A stretch of 64,000 nucleotides of DNA from Cordia subcordata (GCA_028554755.1 JAPTOF010000011.1:4616501-4680500); one strand, 5' to 3'. Numbered from the stretch's first letter, positions 1 through 10,870 are shown. The notes: generated by a model from the sequence alone, not told the origin. Made by a program: numbers and translations.

Positions 1-1253
1 GATTGTACAAAGATTTGCCAGGATGAAAATGAGTTTCCTATTCTCTCTTTCATCCTATTTCATATTATGTTTGAGTAGACTTGTTTAGGGTGATTTAGCT
101 TCTGCAATAGGTTGACTATATACTCTTATGTTATCAGATTTGATGGCTTAATATATACAGACTTTGTTTTCTTTGTTTTAATGGCTATTATTCAATACAT
201 GTCTAGGTGTTTGATAATATGCCTATGTGAGTAGTATGTATATAAATTGATGTCTATTTGCTACCAAACACTTTTAATTCATTCTATAATCATGTCTATA
301 TGTTTGTATGTGAATTGTACGAAGTAGGTAATACTTATATCCATGTCTATGTGTATGTTTGCATGCCTAGTAGTAAATATGACCTCAATATTGCATACAT
401 GTTGGTTCCCAATTGCTTTTAAGGGTGTAATCCTAGTATGACGATAATTGGTAGTCGAATAGGTTACTTTATTCGTAAACACCTTGGCCTAGAATGATGA
501 TGTTTGGTAGTCGAATAGGTTACTTTATTCGCAAACACCTTGGCCTAGAACATGTATGAATGCGCTAATAGGTCAAATCCCGCTATAGTGATCCTAGAAT
601 GACGATGCGTAATTTAGTGCTAGCTTAGATCAAGTCTCCCGTGGCTTTAAACCCAGCCAACAGGTTTCTGGATAGGTTTAGTCGACTCTAGCGACACTAG
701 ATCTTTACTTTAAACCCTGCCAATAATTTAGGTACTAGGATATGTTCATCCTAGATCACCTAGGAAGCTAGTTAGTCACCCCTAAGCCCAAGGTCATAAG
801 GACCACGTCGCGACTCTAGGAGGTGCCGCCTAAGGATGAACTCGCACCAAGTCCTAAGGAGAAATTAAGACACTAGTTAGCAACTTAGTTAAGAGCAACT
901 GATAATTAAGCATCTCCTGTAATCCCATAGCATTTGAGCCTAAATCACCCATTAGCAAGCAAAAGTCACCTTAACCCATTTCATTTGTTAGTTCTCTTTA
1001 GGTAGTTTTTTTTCCTGTTTTCCATTCCTATATTGTAGTTTTATTTGCTCTAGCTAGAGCTCCTATAAATCCAAAAACTCCCAAAAAAAATGGTTAGTTC
1101 AGGTTTTCTTTTAGGCACTTTCTAGGACACACACATAGAATCCATTCCATAAAATAGCCTCCCTATGTTTTGACACCTATTCACACACACACTACACTGC
1201 ACTGATCTGTGCACTTGTAGATCTTTTGAGCTTGCACCTCTAGCGAGACATTA
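1..1253 (+). repeat. 5' LTR of B1, 3' part only
   Basis: It aligns end to end with 9289-10482, the 3' LTR. The terminal CATCA seen in the 3' LTR reads CATTA here at 1249-1253, one transition. The two LTRs differ visibly throughout, so the insertion is not recent. The conserved U5 end with the cctccctgtg stretch and a TGCAC/GTGCA inverted repeat lies in the last ~100 bp. Confidence 0.9.
434..545 (+). repeat. 56-bp tandem duplication inside the 5' LTR
   Basis: Two adjacent copies, 434-489 and 490-545, both contain the core TGGTAGTCGAATAGGTTACT. The 3' LTR of the same element (around 9724-9780) has a single copy, so the duplication arose after integration or is a replication error in this copy. 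Confidence 0.85.
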
Positions 1254-1258
1254 AGTTC

Positions 1259-1277
1259 TTGACGCTGTTGCTTGGAA
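1259..1277 (+). promoter_or_regulatory. Primer binding site, tRNA-Asp type
   Basis: TTGACGCTGTTGCTTGGAA starts five bases after the LTR. It matches, with several transitions, the TGGCGCCGTTGCCGGGGA type site that Athila/Tat elements use, complementary to the 3' end of tRNA-Asp. The assignment rests on recalled family knowledge and on its position. Confidence 0.7.
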
Positions 1278-1510
1278 AGCACGGTGGTTTGTGTTCCTTA
1301 CTTGTGTGTTTTAGTAGTTGCTTCCTTTATTTGTTTTTCTTGTTAATTTGTTTTATAGCTTCCTATCTTGCTTTTCTTTTAGCTAGTTTCTTATTTTGTG
1401 TTTACTTTTGTTTCCTAGGTTACTTGCTCATTGTTTTTGCTTGTTTTGAGTAGTTTACTTACTTGTTCTAGTAGCTTTTAGAATTGTGTTTTGTTTGTTG
1501 TAGTTTTAGG

Positions 1511-3170
1511 ATGTCTGAAGTTTTGGGGGTTACAAGACGTGGAAGGAGATTAGGTTTGGCTTTGTACGTTTAGTAGGCATTCTCTTAGGAATCCTTTAGT
1601 TTCGTTACATCCCAAGCTCGAAAGAATTGTTCGTCACTTTAGGAATTTAGGAGATCTTTTAGGAGAAATGGTTGATGCTGCTAATTCTCCTTTTAATCCT
1701 CCTCCTATTCCCCCTATGCATCCTATTCCTCCACATTTGCACCCATGTGCATAAGAGCCCATTAGGCCGGACCCACCCATAGACGATGAGCCTACGCTTA
1801 GGCAATTCTTCCTCCTTAACACCTTTGAGCCTAACTTAGCTATCAATATTCTTGGGTTGGGGGAAAGGAATTTCAATATTAAGCCTAACATGTTGGCTAT
1901 GCTTCATTCCTTCTATGAGAGAAGAAATTGGAGTCCCTTGGCCACATCACGAATATTGTAGAGATAAGTTCTATTCTTTACTCCCCTAACGTGTCTCAAG
2001 AAGTCATTCACCTTAAGTTGTTGCCATTTTCCCTTAAGGATAAAGCTAGGTCATGGATCATTCTTTACCTAGAGGTTGCATTACATCTTGGAATGAGCTT
2101 CAGTCTAGGTTTTACCAAAAAATGCTTTCCTATGGCCAAGACGGCCGACCTTAAGGCTTCCATTATGACTTTCTCCCAACAGGATTTAAAGTCCTTACAT
2201 GAGGCTTGGAATAGGGTTAATGAACTTCTTAGGCAATGCCCACATCATGAGTATGGTGATCATGACCTTATTTAGTATTTCTTTAGAGGCTTGAAAGAGC
2301 AAAATATGATGATGGTCAATGCTGCTTTCAGTGGTGGATTCTATAATTTTAAACTGAGTGAAGCATGGAAGGAAATGGAATTGTTAGTTGAGAACTCTTT
2401 TCCAAACACTGCAATGGATAGGTCTAGTCGGGGAGCAAATAGAAGAGATGTTCATGAGATAGATGCTTCTTTTGATTTGCCCGTTAAGGTTAAAGCTTTA
2501 ACGCATAAGCTAGATCAATTCATTTCGTTAAGTCTTTTCTTACAAGGTCATAGAGCTAATCCTGTAGGTTCGTCTTCCACCCCATCGATAGTTGAAGTAT
2601 GTGCGTTGTACTCTAAGTCCACTTACGAGACCATAACTTACTCCCTAGCACCACAATTTTTTAAGTTCAGTCAGGAGCAAGTCTATGCCACACAGGAGTA
2701 CAACCTTACTCGAACACATATAATCCAGGTTGGAGTGATAACTCAAAGTTTCCATGACATCAGGGTTAGTTTGAGTTTTCCCAGCCCCAGTCTCCATTCC
2801 AGTAGAGACCTCGTCCTACTTGTCCTCTAGGGTTTCATCATATGAATTAGGCTAGAGTTCCTAGTGCACTGCAACGTTAGGCACTCTTTGTACTACCCAC
2901 CCTAGCCCTTCCCACACAATTTGCACATGTTCCACAATCTTTTCGTGATGAGAGGGTAGACCTTTTAATGTAGATTATTCAACAAAATTAGCAACAGATG
3001 GCTAAAATGGAAGCACAGTTAGGGCAGCTTGTAAGCTAGATGAGCACTAGAGATCTAAGCGAATTGCCTGCACAGCCAAAAGTGAACCTTAGGGCCCAAT
3101 CTTGTTCCTCCTCCGACCCCACTTATCCCTATCTAGCCCTGGTTAAGACTATCACTACTCTTATAAGCGG
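1511..3170 (+). pseudogene. Gypsy gag relic (retrotransposon gag domain)
   Basis: Gag is the capsid protein. The recognisable core is at 1990-2290: KDKARSWI, then a frameshifted SITSW-like stretch, then HEAWNRVNELLRQCPHH. This is the plant retrotrans_gag signature of the Athila/Tat branch. The next frame contains a degraded FNAA/SGG-type region and MDRSSRG at about 2410. A TLISGT remnant of the gag-pro linker sits near 3150. Stops and frameshifts occur throughout, including one at 2273-2275, so no intact protein can be made. The start at 1511 (MSEVLG) is the best-placed ATG after the PBS, but its frame is soon closed. The relic ends at the solo LTR insertion. Confidence 0.8.
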
Positions 3171-3512
3171 TACGATAGTTGACAATAGGATATGAGTTGA
3201 ATATGTAGAGCTTGCTGATGAGTTGTGATTTGGTGTGTGTTTGCATCGCCATTTACTTATACTTTAGAGGTGTTGAATGATTATAATGATGCATTAGTGT
3301 AGTACTTTTGATAGGAATAGGCTTAAGTGTGAATAAATGTGCATATTGAGTTTAAGAGATAAAATGCTACACTAATAGCTTATTTTCAATGATTCAGGTG
3401 ATTTTGGGTTAAGATAAAGATTGAACAATGAAAGGTGATGAAGATAGGACATGCACAGGTCTAAGGGAGAAGACTAAAGGCCGAAATGACAAAAAATTGG
3501 ATGAAGGAAGTC

Positions 3513-3693
3513 AGCCGGACGCTAAGGAAGAATAGCCGGTCGACCGGCTAGGTCGACCGGCCACTCCAGAGAGCTTCGTTGAAAAGCCGGACGACTCCCC
3601 TTCAAGAGCCGGTCGATCGGCTAGGTTGACCGGCCACTCCAGAGAGCCCTTGAAGAAAGCCGGTTGAGCACTCCAGAGGCCGGTCGACCGGCT
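3513..3693 (+). promoter_or_regulatory. GTCGAC palindrome array upstream of LTR promoter
   Basis: A block of diverged repeats. AGCCGGTCGACCGGCT (3534-3549) is a perfect 16-bp palindrome. A second copy with one change (GGTCGATCGG) lies at about 3607-3622, and the palindromic core recurs at 3679-3692. Half-copies (GGTCGACCGG, GGTTGACCGG) follow each, then a CACTCCAGAGAGC tail. The last palindrome ends 12 bp before the TATA box. A binding-site or hairpin role is inference. Confidence 0.6.
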
Positions 3694-3704
3694 ATGCGCG
3701 AATC

Positions 3705-3712
3705 TATAAATA
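3705..3712 (+). promoter_or_regulatory. TATA box of solo LTR A+
   Basis: TATAAATA in the middle of the LTR, the expected place for the U3/R boundary. The same motif lies at the equivalent point of the other LTRs (9091, 26859 minus, 52392 minus). Confidence 0.7.
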
Positions 3713-4379
3713 AAGCCTGATGCGGAGCAGAAAAGGGGGAGTTTTTACACACACTTCACACCTATTCTCACACACACTTAACCCTATTCCCTAGCCGTCT
3801 CACACACCCTTTTCACATACTTTTCACGAAGAACCAAGCTTCGTTGGAGGATTCAAACGCTTTGGAATCGATATTGTTTATAAGCTGTGTTCTAAAATCG
3901 CTAGGATGAAAGGGGAGTTTCATTATATCTCTTTCGTTCTATTTTCTATTATGTCTGAGTAAGCTTGTATAGGGTGATAAAACTTATGTAATGGGTTAAT
4001 TTTATACTCTTATGATATGGGATATGATGGCTGAATATATATATATATATATATATATATGTTTTGATTTGTTTTGTTTAATTGGGTGTTCTTTCATTCA
4101 TGTCTATATGGTTGATAGAATACTTAGATGAGTACATATATATTAATTGAAGTTTGTTTGTTACTAAACACATCTAATCCATGCTGTACTCATGTCTATG
4201 TGTTTATACATGGATGTTATGAAGTGGGTAGTGCTTTTATTCATGTCTATATGCGTATTTGCATGCCTAGTAACAAGCATAATTTCAATATCACATGTGT
4301 ATGAATGTTAGTCAAATCCTGCTGTAGTGATCTTAGAATGACGGAGTATAATTTAGGGCTAATCTAGGTCGAGTTTCCT

Positions 4380-4462
4380 TTGGCTTTAAATCCAGCCAAT
4401 AGGTTTCAGGATAGATTTAGTCGACCTTAGCGACACTAGGTCTTGGCTTTAAACCCAGCCAA
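4380..4462 (+). promoter_or_regulatory. Two tandem stem-loops in the R/U5 part of LTR A+
   Basis: TTGGCTTTAAATCCAGCCAA (4380-4399) and TTGGCTTTAAACCCAGCCAA (4443-4462). Each has a 6-bp stem, TTGGCT with AGCCAA, around an 8-base loop. Related copies occur in the other LTR families. They lie downstream of the TATA box and so would be in the transcript leader. Function unknown. Confidence 0.5.
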
Positions 4463-5010
4463 CGGTTTAGGTACTAGGGTAGGTTCATTCTAAGCCACCT
4501 AGGAAGTTAGTTAGTCCCTCTTGAGGCCCTAGGTCATAAGGACCACGCCGTAGCTCTAGGAGACGTCGCCTAGGACGGACCCGCACCGAGTCATAGGGAA
4601 ATCGGGACACTAACTAACAACCTAGTTAAGAGCACTTTTGATAGTTAGCCATCATCCCTTAATCCCATAGCATTTGAGTATGGAGTTACCCATTCATAAG
4701 TCCAAGTCACCCTAATCCCTTTCCAATTGTTAGTTTCTTCTTAATCAACCTGCGTCCATTTTTGTTTTTATTCATAGTTTAGTTTTTTTTTTTATTTACT
4801 TAGAGCTCCCAACAATCCAAACCTTCACAAGAAAAAGTACACTTAGTTTAGATCTTTCTTTTTAGCTCTTTTAGGACACCAAGCATAGGATACATTCACG
4901 ATATTCACGCCTCCCTGTAGTTCGACACCCGCACTCGTAAACACTGTATTGCACGATCCGTACGCTTACGGGTCTTTTAAAACTTGCACTCGTAAGAAGA
5001 CATCACTTGC

Positions 5011-5946
5011 ACCTAGTAGTCCCTTTGAGACTAGAGAGCCTATTCGTCACCTTATTGAGAGAGATCACAGAGAGAGTCCTGCTGAGAAAGTAAAGCCCAC
5101 TAGAGAGCATGGAAAAAGTAGTTCCTGCCCTCATGGACAGAAAAATAGCCCGTTGATGATTCCTATGAGTCTAGAGATATTGCTTCTAGATTTTGATTCC
5201 CATATGCCTTAGAGAGGCTATTACCTAGTAAGAATACTAGAATTTTCAAGGTCTTAGAGCATTTAAAATATCTTAAGGTTAATCTTTCTTTAATAGATGC
5301 AGTTCTTTCTATTCCCTCCTACTCTAAGTTTTTTAGAGACCTTTGCACAAGAAAGTGTAGCACATCACACATGTCTAAGAAGGTGAAACTTACGGAGAAA
5401 GTGAGTAGTATTTACACATCGCCCCATCCATCTAAGCTTAGTAATTTGGGAGCATTCATCCTTCCCTGTTGCATTAAAAAGACCCGTATTGACCATGCTT
5501 TATTAGATTTAGGGTCCAGTATGAACCTTATTCCTTACTCCATCTATCAGAAACTAGGCTTAGGTGAGTTATCTCCTACCCACGTTACATTCCAACTAAC
5601 TGATAGGTCTGAGTGTAGACCTAGAGGTGTAGTAAAGGATGTCATGATTCAGGTAGATAAGTTCGTCCCTGTAGACTTCATAGTGCTTGATATGGATTCT
5701 GGTCACGAATCTAGGCACACTATACTTGTCCTTTTAGGTCGCCACTTCCTTGCCACAGCTAATGTAGTTATCCATTTCAAGTCCGGGTTGCTAGAAATTA
5801 AGTCTAGAAACTTGAGGTCCACCATAAAGGTAGCTAAGGTTATAAATAGAGCTAGTGTAGGTGGAAAAGATGATGAGGAATATTGCTTTATGAATCAGGC
5901 GATAGACCCATATGTTGAGGGCAATATGAGGAGACCATATCGATAA
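5011..5946 (+). pseudogene. Gypsy retropepsin (aspartic protease) relic
   Basis: The protease matures Gag and Pol polyproteins. Before it lies the usual Athila/Tat pre-protease segment (LKYLKVNLSLIDA at about 5260-5305, then FRDLCTRKC). From 5371 one frame stays open to 5946. It carries the active-site loop DLGSSMNLIP (DLG variant, about 5505-5534), QKLGLGEL, the VDFIVLD strand and a LGRHFLATANV flap-side motif. These match the family in order and spacing. Stops upstream (5210-5212 and others) separate it from gag. The open frame ends soon after the protease, where RT would normally continue, and RT is absent. Confidence 0.85.
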
Positions 5947-5953
5947 TGATGAA

Positions 5954-6657
5954 TTGAGAAAGCTTAAGGGTATCTTACCTAGCCCTGATCGAGAGCCCTT
6001 AGTGCGGGATGTGTGGCTCCTATTTTTAGGGATGATGATTCTAGGCTTGACGAGTCCTTTGAGGTTAATTCTTTTAAATCTTAATGTGAAAGGCATAGAC
6101 CATTGTGATTGTACACATAGTATTGATCTTGAAAGAGGAGATGAAAATAGAGGTTTTAAGATGTATGTGACGAAATCTTGTATTGATATAGATAGTTATG
6201 AGAAGATATCCCCTAGCGATGAATTCATTGAAGAGTATGATGAGATATTAGTTAGAGTGGATATGGAAACACTCGTCGAGGAGAGTATCATGCCTATCTT
6301 ATATTTTAGGCCCGATAAGTCCATTGGAGTTGTAGGTTCGCTGTTGGAGTAAATATTAAATCTATGAAGACTCTTAAGGAAGAGATTGAGAAACTTGAGA
6401 TTATGATATATGGGTCTTTGGGTATCTTTGATGAGTCTTTATTAAAACCTTCTTCTAAACTCTCTAATAAGGAATTACTTGATGAGGTGAATCATTTTTT
6501 GGATGAACATGAGCCATCCTTTAATAAGAGTGAGCCTATGACCCTAACTTTTGATTCTTCCTCTTCCAAGCCTATTCCTTCTTGCTCTCTCATTGATTCC
6601 AATCCCATTTCATTTGATGACTCTCCCCTTATTCCTTCTATTAAGTCTCCCCCTTAG
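5954..6657 (+). pseudogene. Unrecognised ORF segments after the protease
   Basis: Two consecutive open stretches, 5954-6352 and 6364-6657, code for acidic, Ser/Asp/Glu-rich sequence (for example SPSDEFIEEYDEILV and DESLLKPSSKLSNKELLDE). They occupy the place where RT would start in an autonomous element but show no YxDD, RNase H or integrase motif. They could be an accessory protein of a non-autonomous lineage or eroded spacer. I do not recognise a family. Confidence 0.4.
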
Positions 6658-6659
6658 TG

Positions 6660-7066
6660 AGCACATTTTTATACCATCCCACTTGAAGCATGTTCACGTA
6701 GGGCTTGTTCATACTCTTCCCATTCTTTGTGCTTTGGATGCTTCATTAACCCATGTGCACGGGGTATGGGTAGCCCTTGATCATAAAAAGAAGGCAATAG
6801 AATGTTTAGTGGCAAAGACTGAGCTTGCTAGAATAAGATTGGAGAAGAACAAGGGACCTAAACCCTTAGATTTTTCTATGCCCTATGACACCTTGGAGCA
6901 TTCTCATTCTATATTTGATGTGTCGGGTTTTTCATTTGTTCCTTTTTCATGTGTGCCTGAAAAGGATTGTGATGCACATGATTTGATGGATCTTGTGCCA
7001 CATGATCCTTTTTCTTTTGAGTTGTGCCTTAATAGGTTTATATGCCGATTCGTGCTCAAGGACTAA
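6660..7066 (+). CDS. Conserved unknown ORF of the Gypsy 3' internal region
   Basis: An open frame that includes this segment runs from 6551 to 7066. Its part from about 6738 (LDASLTHVHGVWVALDHKKK...) resembles 49414-49670 of element C2 (DLSVTHEKGVFLTLDNEKK...). The two also share EH-S-F and HDPFSF/HDPFPS blocks, and a downstream ALLRGTLD/ALLEGTLD string (7118 and 49744). C2 belongs to a different LTR family, so the similarity suggests a retained product. Its place between pol and the 3' LTR is where Athila elements keep an env-like ORF, but I cannot show that. A hydrophobic stretch follows (LTFTLFFIPCFIFLSFAFF, 7207-7263). Confidence 0.45.
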
Positions 7067-8610
7067 AAGTATCATTGGCCTTAACATTACCACTCGGCTG
7101 GAGGTGTTAAATCTAGCACTACTAAGAGGTACCCTAGATGTTTAGAAGTTGAGTTAGAGATTGCCTGGCTGATGATGTCGTAGTGATCACTACTACAAGA
7201 CAATCTAGGTTAACTTTTACGCTATTTTTCATTCCTTGTTTCATTTTCCTTTCATTTGCTTTCTTTCTTTTCACCAACGCCAAAGTGTTGAATCCTGATC
7301 CTTTTTCCTATAGAATACACCTTTGCTTATTATTTACACCTGTCAAGGCAAGTTTGCATAGGCAATGCTACTAAACTTATTTTCTTTGTGAGTGTTTTTC
7401 AATTGTAAGTCACAAGATTAGTAGTTGATTGAATCACCATTAGCATGGAGAGCTTTGAAGATAATACAAGGTTGTATCTATTCTTTCTCCACTTGTTCCC
7501 CAACTATCTACCTTATCCCACCACCCTTACTTGCTTTTTGTTGCTTATTTGCTTGTTGATGTACTTCGTTCTATTTGCTTGAGAATAAGCAAAGTTTAGG
7601 TTTGGGGGAGTGGGAGTTTGGTCCTTATTGCTTTATGCTTTTATTAGGGTAAAGTGCATTATGTTCTTAAAATTGACGAAAATATTTCAATTTTAATGCA
7701 TAGAGAGTTATTTATTTCTTGGTTGATCGTTGTGTTGGCTATTGTAATTGACTCAATTGATTGGTGAAAATAAGTTGCATTGTGGGGAATGAATGGAGTG
7801 GATCGAAATCCGAGTCTTGGAAGGGATGCCTTTGAAAGTTGTAGGAAGAAATCCGAGTCTTGGAAGGGATGCCTTTGAAAGTTGTAGGAAGTAAGTGCCT
7901 TTAAGAATGCCTTTTGTAACCACCCCATGACTTGGTAGGAAAGAGTGATTGAAAAAAGGGTATAGATATGAGTATCCCTTCCTTGATTGATTCTTTTTAA
8001 TGTGCCTAAGTCTTTCTTTTTCTTTTCTTTTGTTATGAAATGAAAGTATCAAATATCCAAAAACGCAAAAAATCTAAAAAATGAAAAAAGGCAAAAAAAG
8101 GTGCAAAAACATCAAAATGTTGAAAAATTGAAAATAAATTGAAAAAAGAGAAAAAGCCAAAAGCATAAAAAAATTTTGTGAATAAGTGCATAAGTGACAC
8201 AATATCAACTTAGCGTAAGCTATCCTCTTTGTAGATAGTTTAATAAAGCTTCTATAAGCCAGTTTGTATATTCTCTCTCTTCCCTTATTTTTGAGGCTTT
8301 ATACATGTTAAGGAGGCCATGTCAGTCGAGGGGGCACGAAATATCAATATCTTGAGTGCTTGCATTGGAATCCTAGGCTTGTGGTAGTTTGGCTACTCGG
8401 GAAGTTCTCACAAGGTTCAAGGCCTTTTATGAGTAGAAGGAGGATCCAAATAGACTTGGGGATCTCTCTATAATAGGAATGCCCCCCTTCGTGCTTCTTA
8501 GGCTAACTTTGGTAGCGAGTCAATCCCTTAGGCAACCCTTTGTATCGACTTTGAGATAAATTTAGGATTGGTCCCACTTGAGGACAAACAAGGAGAAGGT
8601 TTAGGGATGT
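7067..8610 (+). other. 3' noncoding region of B1 with purine and A-rich tracts
   Basis: It contains the purine-rich TTTAGGTTTGGGGGAGTGG at 7595-7613, similar to 50275-50290 of C2. A 45-bp near-perfect tandem repeat (GAAATCCGAGTCTTGGAAGG core) lies at 7805-7893. An A-rich tract at 8050-8172 is also shared in kind with C2 (50695-50790). The likely functional polypurine tract AGGAGAAGGTTTAGGGATGT (8591-8610) abuts the 3' LTR. Confidence 0.6.
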
Positions 8611-10482
8611 TGATGTGCTTCGATTTGGTATGTGTTTGTATTGCATCTTCCATGTATTTTAGAGGTATTATGCGTATATATAGTGGTATTAGTGTAGTAC
8701 ATTTGCTAAAGATAGGCTTAAGTGAAGATAATTGTACATAGATGAGTTTGGTAGATAAACGCTACTAAGTGCTTGATTTCATAATTTAGGTGAGATTTAG
8801 GTTGAAAAAGAGGATCACATGATGATGGATGATAAAGATAAAAGGGGTATGGATTGTGGGGAAGAGGCTGGAAGCAAAGAGGATGAAGAATAAAGGCTAA
8901 AAGAAGAAATTGATGGACCCCCAAAGACTGCCAGCTGACTGGTAGGGTCAGTCGGCAAATCCAGAGAACAAAGAGCAGAATTGACTGGGCCAACGGTCAG
9001 TCGGTAAATCCAGAAAGTAACTTCAAGAACTGGTCGACCCCTACATCTACCGGCCAGCCAGTAAGGTCAACCAATAATGACACTAAAGGCTATAAATAGG
9101 GTCTGCTGTTCTCACTTTTTATCATCGATCAAGAGAGAGGACATACACACTTCACACCCACTTCTCATACACCTAACCCAAATTCTCACTCACCTCACAC
9201 ACACACACACACCTTTTCACACACTTTCCACTTGGATTCAAGCTTATTTTGAAGGATCTAACAACTTTGGAATGAGAATTTACTCAAGGATTGTACAATG
9301 ATTTGCTAGGATAAAAGGGGAGTTTCCTATTTTTTCTTTCATCCTATTTCATATTATGTTTGAGTAGACTTGTTTAGGGTAATTCAGCTTGTGTAATGGC
9401 TTGACTATGTACCCTTATGTTATCGAATTTGATGGCTTAATATATACATACTTTGTTTTCTTTGTTTTAATGATCATTATTCAATACATGTCTAGATGTT
9501 TGATAATATGCCTATGTGAGTAGCATGTACATAAATTGATATCTATTTGCTACCAAGCATTTCTAATCCAGTCTATAATCATGTCTATATGTTCGTATGT
9601 GGATTGTACGAAGTAGGTAATGCTTATATGCATGTCTATGTGTATGCTTGCATGCCTAATAGTAAATATGACCGCAATATTGTATACATGTTGGTTCCCA
9701 ATTGCTTTTAATGGTGTAATTTGAGTATGGCGATGTTTGGTAGTCAGATAGGTTTTTTTACTCGCAAACACCTTGGCTTAGAACATGTATTAATGCGCTA
9801 ATAGGTCAAATCCCGCTGTAGTGATCTCAGAATGACAATGCATAATTTAGGGCTAGCTTAGATCAAGTCTCCCTTGGCTTTAAACCCAGCCAACGGGTTT
9901 TCGGATAGGTTTAGTTGATCCTAGCGACACTAGGTCTTTACTTTAAACCACGCCAACGGTTTAGGTACGAGGGTAGGTTCATCCTAAATCACCTAGGATT
10001 CTAGTTAGTCACTTCTAAGGCCCTAGGTCATAAGGACCACTTGGTGACTCTAGGAGGTACCGCCTAAGGACGAGCCTACATAAAGCCCTAGGGAGAAATT
10101 AGGATACTAGTTAGCAACCTAGCAACCAATAATTAAGCCATCTCTTGTAATCCCAAAATGTTTGAGTCTAGAATCACCCATTAGCAAGCAAAAGTCACCC
10201 TAACCCAATTCATTTGTTAGTTCTCTTGAGGTAGTTTGTTTTCCAATTTTCCATTCCCATGGTGTAGTTTTATGTCTTTTAGTTAGAGCTCCTGTAAATC
10301 CAAAAACTCCAAAAAAATGGTTAATTTAGGTTTTCTTTTAGGCACTTTCTAGGACACATACACATAGAATCCATTCCACAAAATAGCCTCTCTGTGGTTT
10401 GATACTCATTCTTACACACACTACATTACACCGATCTGTGCGCTTGTGGATCTTTAGAGATGACACCTCTGGAGAGACATCA
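8611..10482 (+). repeat. 3' LTR of B1 (family B, 1872 bp)
   Basis: It starts TGATGTGCTTCG directly after the polypurine tract and ends GAGAGACATCA. It pairs with 1-1253 and is related to the reverse solo LTR at 50984-52860, of nearly the same length (1877 bp). Degenerate GTCGACC-type repeats lie at about 8930-9075 ahead of the TATA box. The stem-loop TTGGCTTTAAACCCAGCCAA is at 9874-9893. Confidence 0.92.
9071..9098 (+). promoter_or_regulatory. LTR promoter: CCAAT and TATA box
   Basis: CCAAT at 9071-9075 and TATAAATA at 9091-9098, just after the GTCGACC-type repeats. The spacing of the TATA box from the LTR start (about 480 bp) matches solo LTR A+. Confidence 0.6.
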
Positions 10483-10870
10483 AGCACACTTATTGGCATT
10501 CTATTTATAAGATAAATAGCTCTTACAAATGCATAACTCCAAAAAGACATAAGTAAAGGTGTTGTATAAAGTAAGGTAAACCAATTTTAACAATATGCCT
10601 ATGACGCCTTTCAGTAGAGCCAACGTGCTCAAGGGTGTAAGGTGGACAAACCATATGCTGTATGCCATTAGTTTCAAAAAAGGACTTGAGCACTTTATTC
10701 TCAGTTTCTCTATCTGAATACACTGCCACAATAGATTTGTTAAAAAAAATTTTAACCATTAATTTAAACTTTTGAAATGTAGAGAAGACATCTGATTTTT
10801 AAAATAGAGGAAAAAACCATGCATATTTTGTGTAGTGGTCAACGAGGATAACATAGTATCTAAAACCATC
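10483..10870 (-). pseudogene. Copia integrase relic, interrupted by B1
   Basis: Read on the minus strand this is the integrase core of a Ty1/Copia polyprotein: a VDHYTKYAWF-like strand (about 10840), VAVYSDRETE around the second catalytic Asp (about 10720), then GSTERRHRHIV near the catalytic Glu region and FWSYAFVRAIYLINRMP. Frames change between these blocks. The sequence stops at 10483 where B1's LTR ends, so B1 inserted in this integrase; the remainder must lie left of the window. Confidence 0.8.

Larger units (their letters stand above)
3216..5005 (+). mobile_element. Solo LTR A+ (Gypsy, TGATG...CATCA), with TSD CTTGC
   Basis: A 1790-bp LTR starts TGATGAGTTGTG and ends AAGACATCA. It is flanked by the perfect 5-bp direct repeat CTTGC at 3211-3215 and 5006-5010. 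No internal domain is present, so it is the product of LTR-LTR recombination. It splits B1 between gag and protease. It is nearly identical to the reverse-oriented solo LTR at 25562-27356, which suggests both are young. It contains an (AT)n run near 4038-4061. Confidence 0.95.
1..10482 (+). mobile_element. Non-autonomous Ty3/Gypsy element B1 (Tat/Athila-like), 5' end outside window
   Basis: The order is partial 5' LTR (1-1253), tRNA-Asp-like PBS (1259-1277), gag relic, retropepsin relic, unrecognised ORFs, a long A-rich 3' noncoding part with polypurine runs, and 3' LTR (8611-10482). Lining up the LTRs shows the window opens about 678 bp into the 5' LTR. Gag and protease resemble the Tat/Athila branch. 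Between the protease (ends about 5880) and the 3' LTR I find no reverse transcriptase, RNase H or integrase motif in any plus frame, so this looks like a gag-pro-only element; an internal deletion is the alternative. It lies inside a minus-strand Copia integrase. The base run after the 3' LTR is AGCAC; the matching TSD is outside the window. Confidence 0.85.

Noticed and set aside
1634..1891. Gly-rich minus-strand open frame
   Set aside because: Antisense to the Pro-rich start of the gag relic; the glycines mirror proline codons.
3534..3692. CRISPR-like array
   Set aside because: Repeats are few, palindromic, diverged and within an LTR of a plant genome; spacing is irregular.
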